DNA of 64,000 nucleotides from Salticus scenicus. Lineage: Eukaryota; Arthropoda; Arachnida; Araneae; Salticidae. Positions 46,436-56,284 of this stretch are shown here, piece by piece; position 1 is the stretch's first letter; every line of letters starts with the position of its first letter. The notes under the pieces are model-generated. The model saw only the letters and a list, made by a program, of their open reading frames with translations, had not been told where the DNA came from and did not search any database. A program made the position numbers and the translations under genes. Location of the stretch: NCBI GenBank assembly GCA_963930645.1, contig OZ005660.1:243044836-243108835 (forward strand). The letters run 5' to 3'.

Positions 46436-47424
46436 TTGTGACCACCACAAGACTTTCTTCTCTGTTTTCCTATACAAATTCACTCAAAAAAAAAATAAAA
46501 TAAATAAAAAAATAAAAAACTATTTTTTTTTTTTCAATTTTTTTTAGCGGGGGGAAGCGATGCCCCCACATGCAGAATTTTTTTTTCCAAATTAACTACT
46601 ACTATTATTAATAATTCATATTAATTTTACAATCACAGGTTAAGAATAATTCTCATTATGTGCATTTATACGAAATTTTGTCCTGTACTGCCATGTTAAA
46701 AATTTAGAGAAAATACGATCACTGCGCCACCTGTTGAGCGATTGATTCCCAAATCTAATCAGCACCAGCTTATGTCAAGGGCCAACTAAATACCAAGTTT
46801 GGTTAAATTTCGTTAAAAAAAAAATCAATGTTTCGTTAAAAGTAAAAAACAAAAAACAAAAATCGATAGCTTTGTTTCAAATTATCACAGATTTATAGTT
46901 CAGCCATTCGTTTTGAAGGTATTGACGAGACCTTTCGAAAGATACCCATCTTGAAAATTTGCTCCCCTCGAAGGGAGACTCCTACACATACAAAAAATTT
47001 TACCCAGTTGACTATCTCTATTATAAATAATTCTTGTAAATTTCATAATGATTACTAAGAAATAATTCTCTTTATGCACATTTATACAAAATTTTGTCCT
47101 ATATCACCATGTTAAAAATTTAGAAAAAGTGGGATGGTAACGCAACCTGTAAGACAATTTTTACCAAAAGTTGATAGGCACTAATTTATGTCAAGGTGCA
47201 ACTACATACCAATTTGTATGAAATTCTGTGCTGTAGTTCCTGAGACACAGTTGCCACAAAATTTTGTCACGCACACACAGGTCACGTACACACAGACAGA
47301 CATACATTTTCTAAAAACGGTCAAATCGTGTTCTATAGCTCTCAAAGCGTGTAAATCCATCAAAAACCCGTCGAAATTTTTTACGAAACCAATACTTTCT
47401 TCCATTGAATATAGAAGAAAGTAT
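46436..47424 (+). mobile_element. Dispersed element, most complete copy, hairpin end
   Basis: Two diverged internal units each carry ATTTATACRAAATTTTGTCC, CCATGTTAAAAATTTAG and TGTCAAGGKSCAACTA. Between them lies the module ATCGATAGCTTTG ... ATTCGTTTTGAAGG (46862-46925). The tail is CACGCACACACAGGTCACG, CAGACAGACATACATTTTC, CTCAAAGCGTGTAAATCCATC, and a terminal hairpin ATACTTTCTT (47392-47401) / AAGAAAGTAT (47415-47424). Open frames here are not conserved between copies. Confidence 0.65.
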
Positions 47425-47429
47425 AAAAC

Positions 47430-47706
47430 CTCAAATACACTAGAGGAGAAATTTTCACTAAGCTCACGAACAGAGTTCAGTCGCTTAGAACTTTTGCCTG
47501 TAGAACTACTTTCACTAGAGCAGGAGAATGATGCGGAGTTTAATCTGTTCTAACAATACTCATAGAATGAAAATTCTAATGTTAACCAGCATCATGCTTG
47601 TGAAAAAAATGTGGAAATTTACATTACTTTCAAAATTTTTTCACGACCCACCAAAAATCGGCTCATCACCCACTGCTGGATTGCGACCCACAGTTTAAAG
47701 ACCACT
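47430..47706 (-). mobile_element. hAT-like 5' end fragment
   Basis: Read on the minus strand it begins CAGTGGTCTTTAAACTGTGG, then GTCGCAATCC and GTGGGTCGTG, the familiar hAT terminus CAGTGGTTCTCAAACTGTGGGTCGC. The opposite terminus is not identified. Confidence 0.6.
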
Positions 47707-48615
47707 GAACTGGATGTTATTACTAATCAGTCTGCACAAGCCGTGTATTACACTAATTTGCGCAGAAATTAATCGTAAGGAGGCAATTTTTATTTATTTA
47801 TTTATTTACTCTTTTTATTTTATATTTTTTTATGACTGTACAAGTATGCGTCGCACTTAACTCTTTAGAGAAAATTTCTGTACTATATATATATATATAT
47901 ATATATATGGTTTTCCTCTTACATTATGTAGAGATACATTCTTAAAGTTTTATTATATCAAAATATTTTGAAATACTCTTTAACTACATTTCTTGCGATC
48001 ATGGAAGCCTCAGCGCAAATGCGGATTCAACGAGTTCACTAGTAAAATAGGGGAGACAAGATTTTCGCTGAGAGAAAATAAGCCATAAGGGAATATCGAA
48101 TGACTGGATGTTTACTAAATTCAAAACTGTTGGTCAACTTGAGAACCCTCCAAGATTTTCGACTCGTCCTCACTGCTAGGCGTAGGAAAAGTGATTACAT
48201 TATACAATGTTGTTTATTTTCATATGACAGTCCTTTACGCGATATTCCGAATGTATCTGATCTGTGGTAATTTTATCAAGCTATAAATGAGAAGAGAGAT
48301 ACATAAAGAGACGGTGTTAACTTTTCATAAGCTGGGTTCTTTTAAGTCCAGAATATCATCAGCAGTTATCTATTTTATTGAACAGAATCACAGGAGAACG
48401 CAGGATACGTATCCATAAAAAACCAGTAATATATATATATATTGTATCACTGCAAAGACTTTTATTTAGACAAGATTTTTTTTTCTTTTTTTTTTTTTAG
48501 AAATTCTTAAATTCATATTTCCCCCAAACTGTTTATACACGTATGGCTTTCCGAAGTATGTGTTCAGATATCTTTATACAAAGAGACTAACTTAAAGAGA
48601 TTAAAGAAACTCATT
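47707..48615. other. Unassigned intergenic DNA
   Basis: (AT)n near 47886-47908 and 48430-48440. 48000-48430 is less AT-rich but gives no convincing coding frame. Confidence 0.35.
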
Positions 48616-48893
48616 CTAAGGGCAAAAAGAAAAAAAAAAAGAAAAAGAAAAGAAAAGTCGCACTGCAGAAAAATTGACTTATACCTTTCGTGTGTGTAAT
48701 AACATCAAAACTAATGATTGAAACAAATAAAACTGTTATGTTTCTAAAATACGGAAATCGTAACATGATACCTACACTATGTACATTTTTGATTTAATAA
48801 TTTCGCTTTATTATACTCTACGAAGTATTTAATATAAATCTATATGTATATATATATATATACATATTTTAAGCGTAATATAATAAACATATA

Positions 48894-49106
48894 CAGTCGG
48901 TAACAAAAGTCTCCAAACACTAGCGAAAATTCCTATCTAAAAAAAGTACACTTAATACAGTTTTGTTAAATAAATCCTTGTCGAATCCTGTTTTTCGACT
49001 GACTAAGAACAGGATTCGACAAGGATTTATTTAACAAAACTGTTTTAAGTGTACATTTTTTACATAGGAATTTTTGCTATTGTTCGGAGACTTTTTTTAC
49101 CGACTG
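48894..49106. mobile_element. Foldback Tc1-type MITE, copy 3, 213 bp
   Basis: CAGTCGGTAACAAAAGTCTC at the left and its inverse ending ACCGACTG at the right, with TA at 48892-48893 and 49107-49108. The homologous site in the 38.6-kb Tc1 copy (near 38862) has a single TA and no insertion. Confidence 0.92.
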
Positions 49107-49544
49107 TACTTTGTATTCTATTATGATTTATTATATGAAATAAACATGTTATATTTTAATGCATGAAATAAAACTGTTTATTTGTTAGATCTAAACAATT
49201 AATAAAAATATGTATTCTGCATTGGATAATTCAACATTTATATGGAATTATTGCTTTAATGCGAAATGGCGTAGTATTTTACAATTTTTTAACATGAAAC
49301 TCAGAAATTTCACCGTGTCAAATATCATAAACATTGTTTCTTAGTTCTTGCAAAGTTGTAGGCTTAAAAATTTCGAATCCCCCACGCTCTTTTATGGACT
49401 AAACATTTTCGAGCGAATTGAGATTAGGACTATTTGTAGGTCTGGTAAAGAAGAAACTCCATGATATTCCTTGTGGGATTTAATTAAGTAAAAAAAAAAG
49501 TTATGAAAACTTACAAAATTATAGATGCTCATGGAAATGGACAG

Positions 49545-49706
49545 CAGGGCTGCCAAGTTCTTAAACTTTTAGATCAGAATTGACGCCAGTATTTTTAAAT
49601 GGAATATGTTATATATTTCTTCGACGATTAATATGACCAAAACTAGCAATAATTTTTTTTTTCGGTTTGAAGTCTCCTGCTAAAAACCGTAGACTTGGCA
49701 CCTATG
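49545..49706. mobile_element. hAT-like MITE, 162 bp, nested in Tc1 copy
   Basis: Termini CAGGGCTGCCAAGT and ACTTGGCACCTATG are imperfect inverted repeats. It interrupts the Tc1 copy; the 38.6-kb copy is continuous there (near 39300). The target duplication is decayed. Confidence 0.65.
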
Positions 49707-49875
49707 TGATAGGTAATTTTATCAATTTGAGTCAAATAGGAATGTACCACAAACGCCATGTAAAAGGTACATTATCATCTTCACATGCTGCTTGTGAAAA
49801 TGTCTGAAATACCTGCAAAATAGTCGATCAGGCATCAATTTTTTAATGGCTGAGTTTTATTTCGGGTTCCCTTAA

Positions 49876-50068
49876 AAAGGAAAATTATTAAAACTGTTAA
49901 ATTATTAAAACATTTTATTTCAAGTTATTTTTTTTTTTTTTCAAATGAATAGTGCAACGCTTTATATAGAGTATATTCATTTATTTATTAATTCTTAATT
50001 AAGTTTAATAATTATTTTCTCTAAAGTTATTCATTTGTTTTAATGATTTGTTTTATTTCATTAATATT

Positions 50069-50099
<31 letters not shown>

Positions 50100-50384
50100 C
50101 ATTTCATCGGGTTTTGAACTCAAGTAAACTTAAGGAAAGGAAAAGTGTATAATAAAGAAATTTTTTAAATTAATGTATATATCTATATATATATCTATAT
50201 ATATATATTATATATATATTAGTTGAATATATATCATATATATATATTAGTTGAAAGAAAATATTTTAATAATTTAAAAATATATCTTGTTTAATTGAAT
50301 TTAATACATATCCCACACTCCTGAAATTATTCATGTTTTTTTATATTGTATTTCATTTATATTTATATTTAAAAAAAAAAAACT
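49876..50384. other. Low-complexity AT-rich DNA
   Basis: T-run near 49928, AAT repeat 50070-50096, (TATC)/(TA) repeats 50176-50250. TTTGAACTC near 50114 could be a B-box relic in reverse. No gene signal. Confidence 0.4.
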
Positions 50385-50465
50385 GTGAGCAGTCACCGGG
50401 ATTTGATCTCAGGACCTTCGCCTCTTAAGCTGAACACTCTTACCACTACGCCACACCGTCTTGCT
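50385..50465 (-). mobile_element. tRNA-like sequence, probable SINE head
   Basis: Reverse strand: TGTGGCGTAGTGGTAAGAG (A box) and GAGATCAAATCCCGGTGAC (B box). The spacing (about 45 bases) fits a tRNA promoter, but the T-loop and anticodon arm are poor, so a SINE or tRNA pseudogene is likelier than a functional tRNA. Confidence 0.5.
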
Positions 50466-50499
50466 AATGGATTCTCTTTCGTTTGATTTCATGGAAACA

Positions 50500-53455
50500 G
50501 CTAAATCTTTTAGGGTTGTTTTCTCGCTCCATGGGGGGTTGTTGCAGCAAATTTGCATGCTGCTCTATGTTTTTGACCATGCTGTTTAATTGAGGCTTGA
50601 TTTAGGTTCAATAGGAATTTTACTGATTCATACTACCCTTGCAAGAGGGGGGTAGGAGTAATTGCACAAAATCCCCTTATAGTTCATGTTGCATACACGT
50701 ACATAACCAACACATCCAAAAATTAAGATCCGGAGATTATTAGAGGCAGAGTTATGTTTTAAAGCCTGATTTTTATCCCCACTCGCTTTGTTCTTTTTAG
50801 TCTCATTCTTAAAAGAAATAGGGGGAGGAAATATTGCAAACTCACTTTATATTATCAGTTAGGTATATGTAACTGAACCACACATCAAAAAGGTCCTTAC
50901 TAAGGGAATTTACTGCAGAGTTACGCATGAATACATATGTTTTTGGCCCGTCGGCTCCTAAGGGGCGGAAAGGTGTAATTTCACAAAATCATTTTGTAGA
51001 GTGCGTTGAATACGTATAAGCAGTCCACAAATCAAAAATTGCCATTCTATGGTAATTTTGAACAAAGTTACGTGTGGAAACATGTTTTTTACCCACCAAC
51101 CCTCAAAATGGGGGTGATAAAACGGAATTTCAAATAATCCCTTTGTAGTTTGTGTGTGTTGAGTACGCATAACCAATCGACATATCAAAAAATCGCATTC
51201 GTGAGATAATTTGGAGCAGAGTTACTTTTTAAAACTTATTTTTGCCCCACCCCCACCCACACGACTTTAAAGAGAGAAAAGAGGAACTTTCACGAAATCT
51301 CTTTATAATGCGTGTTGGGAAAGCATAACCAGCTCACGCATAAAAATCACCTAAGATAGTTCAGAGCAGAGTTGCGCATGGAAAAATTGATTTCCCCCAA
51401 CCCCACCCCAAGGAGGATATAGTGGAATTTTACAAAATCTTTTTCCAGTGTGTGATTTGAGTTCGCATAACCAATCTACAGATAAAAAAAATCGCTATTC
51501 TGAGATAATTTGGAGCACAGTAACACTTATAAGCATGTTTTTGCCCCCCCCCCCCTACCCGTCCTTAAATGGGGAGAAGGAGAAATTTCGTAAAATCCCT
51601 TTATAGTGTGTGTTGGGAACGCATAAACAACTGACACATAAAATTTAATCTTACTGAGATAATTTGAAGCAGAGTTAAGCTTAGAAACGTGTTTATTCCC
51701 TCCCAACCCCCAAGGCGGAAAAGGGGGGCTTTCGAAAATCATATTACAAAGGATGTTGGACACACGTAAATAAGCCACACACTAAAATTTGTGACCTTAG
51801 CTCCTATAGATTTCCAAGGACGAATTTAGCGCTAAAAGAGGGGTCGAATTTACCCCTCGTAACTGCCCCCAATATCGAAAATCGGAAAAAAGTAAGCTTT
51901 TGGAAAAAATCCTCAAGAAGACTCTTGGCGATTTTCCATACATTTGGACTATTAATGGTAGTTTTACTCGAAAATCCGTATTTTGCTAAATTTGCCTCCG
52001 AAAATCGTTTTTACCCCCTCCCCCTCTTAAAAATCCAAAACTCAAACCGCAGAAAATGCTTTACACTGAAGTCTAGTCTCACTCTCTGCAATTTATTCAC
52101 CGTGAATCAATTTGGAGCCGAATTATGATTATAAGGGGGATTTTGCCTTCTGCCCCCCCAGGGGGAGCGGGGAATATTTCGCAAAATCCCGACTTAATGG
52201 GCGTCAGAGTCCTAAAAACAACGTGCTCACCTAAATTTGAGACTCTATATCCCATAGAATTGACACGGCTGTGTTGAGTCAGTGAATCAGTGATTTTACT
52301 CTTTTATTCCCCACCCCACTCCTAAAGGGGTAAAGGGCTTTCACAAAATCCCGTTACAATGGGTGTTGGACACACGTAAATAAGCCACACACTAAAATTT
52401 GTGACCTCAGCTCCTATAGATTTCCACGGACGAATTTAGCGCTAAAAGGGGGGGGGGCAAATTTTCCCCCTCGTAACTCCCCCCCCCCCAAAAAAATTGG
52501 AAAAATCAAAAATGAGTTTTTGCAAATACATTCAAGAAGACGTTTGACGGTTTTTTTCTTTTTTTTTTTTTATATATATATCTTTGAGCTATTACTGCTA
52601 GAATTTTACTCGAAAATCCATACATTGCTAAATTTCCCCCCGAAAATCCTTTTTACCCACTCTTCCCCTTAAAAATCCAAAATTAAAAAATCGCAGAAAA
52701 GGATTTTTTGTACTTATGTCTAGTGTCCCCAATTTTTTCATCGTGAAGTAATTTGGAGCCGAGTTATGCTTATAAAGGTGTTTTTGCCTCCTGCGCCTCC
52801 GAAAATCATTTTTGCATCTTTCCCCCCTTAAAAATTAAAAAGACCAAATTCGCAGAAAGTAATTTTTTTGTATTCACGTCTAGTCTCCCCATCTGCAATT
52901 TCTTCACCGTGAAGTGATTTTAGCCGAGTTATGCTTATAAAGGTGTTTTTGCCTTCTGCACCTCCGAAAATCATTTTCACCCCTTCCCCCCTGAAAAATC
53001 CAAAATTCCAAAATCGCAGAAAATGATTTTTTCATATTCAAGTCTAATCTTCCCATCTGCAATTTCTTCACTGTGAAGTAATTTGGAGCCGAGTTATACT
53101 TATAAATGTGTTTTTGCCTTATGCGCCTTTGAAAATCTCATTTTAACCCCCTATCCCTCTTTAAAAATCCAAAATTCCAAAATCACAGAAAATGATTTTT
53201 TTGTATTCAGTTCTAGTCTCCCCATCTGCAATTTCTTCACTGTAAAGTAATTTCGAGCTGAGTTACGCTTATAAAGGTGGTTTTTGCCTTTTGTCCCCGC
53301 GGGGGGAACGGGGGATATTTCGCAAAATCCTGTCTTAGTGAGCGTTAGGGTCCTAAAATCAACCTGCTTACCAAAAATTGCGACTCTATCTCCCATAGGA
53401 TCGCCACAGCCGTGTTGAGTCAGTGAATCAGTGAGTTTACTCGTTTATATATATA
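50500..53455 (+). repeat. 3-kb element of two tandem-repeat arrays
   Basis: 50640-51790 holds about eight diverged units of roughly 150 bp with AAAATCCCTTTATAGT, GCATAACCA and GATAATTTGGAGCAGAGTTA. 52590-53280 holds about four units of roughly 165 bp with AATTTGGAGCCGAGTTATGC, TATAAAGGTGTTTTTGCC and CCATCTGCAATTTCTTCAC. A 130-bp block ending GTTGAGTCAGTGAATCAGTG occurs at 52180-52305 and 53310-53440. The right edge is TTTATATATATAGAATA. Numerous C/G runs. No coding sequence. Confidence 0.7.
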
Positions 53456-54189
53456 GAATAATTTAGTTAATATTTAAAGTTAGACTCTTTTTACGTACTA
53501 AAACTAACGTTCTTTACCTTCGTCGCTGCTAACTATATTTAAAAGAATTTTGAAAATTCTATATTACTTACTAACTTAAAATCTTAAAAAATGTCAAACT
53601 TTAAAATATGTATTCCATTAAAAATCAAACCAGTTTTTATTTCTTAATAATAACAAAGCAAATGATTAAAAAAATTTTATTTTTAATAATTTAGTCAAAT
53701 ATAATTTACTTTTATGATAACTTATCCAATTTCTTTTCATAAATTTATTAGAAGAATTAAAAGACACAAGATTTCGACATTTTAAAAATTCATCGTTCAA
53801 TACCACTATATGGCTGATGCCAAAAAAATTTTTGCATGATAACAATGGGATGATACATCTATATAAATTACCATATCTATGAATTTAAGTGAACCATGGA
53901 GTCACTAGCTGTAAAAGATTTAATGTTCTTGATGGAGGGTACCGCAAGTCATAACTTTATTTATATACTTTACACAAATGTTGAAAGGCCAAACAATTTT
54001 TTACAAGAATGAAAAATAATCAGATGAAGTTGCGGTGACTTGTGGGCCTCAGGCTTAAATACTCGCCAACTCACTTTTTACTCTTGTTCAGCAAAAATCG
54101 ACGTAACAATTACATATAAAATTATTCATTACTTAACTTTTAATCACGGATTAAAAGAGTACGATGTATTACGAATGTTACGGAAAGGT
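53456..54189. other. Unassigned AT-rich DNA
   Basis: No repeat family or coding signal recognised. Confidence 0.4.
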
Positions 54190-54490
54190 AGTAATTTTCA
54201 TCTTACAGATAGAGGGCGACCAGATCTTGAAAATTCACCAATCATCGCGTTTTTACATTTCTGGCTGTTCGTTCGTTGGTCGTTCTCGGAAATCGGATGA
54301 TGACTGAAGCCGAAGGGGCGGGCTTTCCTTTTCTTCCGATAAGTTTCAAAGATACTACATCAGGCGGCGATCGAATCGCTTTCCTGGACTCGGCTGAATT
54401 AATGCGGAAAAGGATGCTTCTGTTCCCGCGCTCGCTGCCTTATCTCGTTTTAATTCCAATAGAGTCTTCTTCCGTGCTTTTAATAATGAA
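54190..54490. other. GC-elevated island of unknown nature
   Basis: About 45% GC in a roughly 30% background, with GGGGCGGGCTT, GGCGGCGATCGAATCGC and CCCGCGCTCGCTGCC. It has no homology that I can recognise and no splice-bounded frame that convinces me. It might be a promoter/first exon or the GC-rich part of an unknown repeat. Confidence 0.3.
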
Positions 54491-54554
54491 GTTAAACATT
54501 TCCTCCAAAAAACCTCATTCTTTAGATGTATTTACAGAACAGATTGTAGAGCAT

Positions 54555-54589
<35 letters not shown>

Positions 54590-55172
54590 TATAAAGAACT
54601 CTGGATTGAACACATTATAATTATATTTGAACAAGTGCAAATTATATTTTGAGGGATAGAAATTTTAACAGAATTAAAAATCAAAGGGATTACATAGGAT
54701 TTAAAACAATACCTTACCATTAATTAGCAGTTAATTTTTAACATACATTAAGGTTAGTGGATGAGTATGGGGTATTTCATTTAAAACAAAAATATAATAA
54801 AGGTTGTGCAATGAACACTGAAACAAAGGGTTTGTAGATTTTAATTATAAAGTTAACGATATGTGTTTCGAAAACCTTCATTGCGATTTCAACATGAACG
54901 AAAAATTCACCTGAAAGAAAATTAAAAACTTGGCCCTTTCAGCAGCCATAGCATAACTACCTAAATTTATTTAAAATGAAAATGTTATGTGATATTAATA
55001 AAGAAAAAAATGCATAAAACTATTCTTGACACTAAATACGTTCACATCGATAAAGTAAGAGGAATCAATTTGTGCGTCTTCAGTTTCTCGCCAAATTGAT
55101 TCCTGTGATTTCCGGTAACCATAAAGTTCGTTTTGTTTACTTCCGCCACATCAACTCCGGAACGACTGACTC
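54491..55172. other. Unassigned AT-rich DNA
   Basis: T-tract 54561-54586; otherwise no recognised feature. Confidence 0.4.
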
Positions 55173-55366
55173 GGGCCCTCCATGGTCGAGTGGTTATGTC
55201 GCCACACTGCTTATCGCCTTCGAGCGTAGGAGAGCGGGTTCGATTCTCGCACTGGCCCTGGGTGTTTTTCCATTTCTTTGTATTGTAATTCTGTAATGTG
55301 CTATCTGTAATTATCTGACGAAGATTTACAAGCAGACTACGAGTCAAGCATACAAATTCGATATAT
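55173..55366 (+). mobile_element. tRNA-Ser-derived SINE
   Basis: TGGTCGAGTGGTTATGTCGC (A box), CTGCTTA relic, GGTTCGATTCTCGC (B box), then CTGTAATGTGCTATCTG, GACGAAGATTTACAAG and GAGTCAAGCATACAAATTCG. The fourth family member in the window. Confidence 0.9.
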
Positions 55367-55734
55367 ATGTTAAAGAATAAACAATTACGAGTGCCTCGCC
55401 CAGCAGTGGAACACTTTTTACAATGACCGTTGTACCGCTTAATATGTACCCGCTTTGATTGTGATGTATGGCAGAAATAATTCATGATGTCGAATAAAGA
55501 CGAATATTTAATACATCTCACATATAAAGATACAGCACGAACAAAACGTTACACGGCACACGAAAAAAGAACAAACAACTCCGAACAGTGGAATTGAGGA
55601 AAAACAGTCCTGCTGAAAAACAGTTCGTAAAGTGGCGCCATCGATATGTCAGATCACAACATTAATGTAACAAACACTCATCCGAAAAAGCAACCTGGAA
55701 TCAACTGGAAAATCTGATGCCTAATATTTCACAC
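55367..55734. other. Unassigned DNA next to the zinc-finger relic
   Basis: Moderately AT-rich; no repeat or coding assignment. It may contain more decayed zinc-finger sequence, but I cannot see the motif. Confidence 0.35.
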
Positions 55735-56284
55735 ATTTAAGGTTTTCTTCGTCTAAATTCGTGGATGTGTATTTAGATATAAAGCTGCAGAAAAGCCTTG
55801 CGAATATTCTTCATACATATAGACACAAAGTGTAGCTGTCAATCTGGAACATTTTTCCAAGATAGTCGGTTACATTATATTTTACACACAGGGTTATGTT
55901 CGGGTGTGGATACGTAAAAGATTATTTAAATACCTGTTTTGAGGAAAACAGTTGAAACGAAATTCCACACAAATATAGCTTGTGTCCTTTATGAGTGCAC
56001 GAATATCTATTTAGACGACACTTCTTACAAATTTCTTTGCAACACATTTCATGCCTATAGCATTTCTTTCTGTGTAGATGCTTATTTAGATGCGAAAATT
56101 CTTTAGAACACAATTTACACACTAAACTTGCTTGTGTGTGAGTACGTAAATGTATATTCAGAAAACTCTTATGTGAGAATCTTTCAGAACAAATTTTACA
56201 CACACATCTCTTTTCTTTTGTATGATTGCGTACAGTGGCGGTCCGTCATTAACTCTCGAAGTGCTATCGTCTCGCTGCGAGACG

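Larger units (their letters stand above)
48620..49875 (-). mobile_element. Second Tc1-like copy with two nested MITEs
   Basis: Aligns by eye with 38640-39475: CGCACTGCAGAAAAA near 48660, ATTCTATTATGATTTATTA near 49115, GTATTCTGCATTGG near 49210, CATTTTCGAGCG near 49406, CCACAAACGCC near 49750. It is truncated near 49875. Insertions absent from the 38.6-kb copy are the MITEs at 48894-49106 and 49545-49706. Confidence 0.8.

Noticed and set aside
47188..47553. 121-codon frame
   Set aside because: Runs across the tail of the hairpin-ended repeat family into a hAT fragment; not conserved in sister copies.
50385..50465. Functional tRNA gene
   Set aside because: Promoter boxes present, but the T-loop lacks TTC and the anticodon arm does not fold; more likely a SINE or tRNA pseudogene.
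50640..53280. CRISPR-like array
   Set aside because: The repeats are about 150-165 bp, diverged and without unique spacers; a eukaryotic tandem repeat.
54040..54557. Overlapping 86- and 93-codon frames
   Set aside because: Low-complexity composition in the first and no homology in the second; kept only as a GC-elevated island.
55042..55521. 159-codon minus-strand frame
   Set aside because: It is the antisense of the tRNA-Ser SINE at 55173-55366 plus flanks; similar frames occur over other SINE copies.
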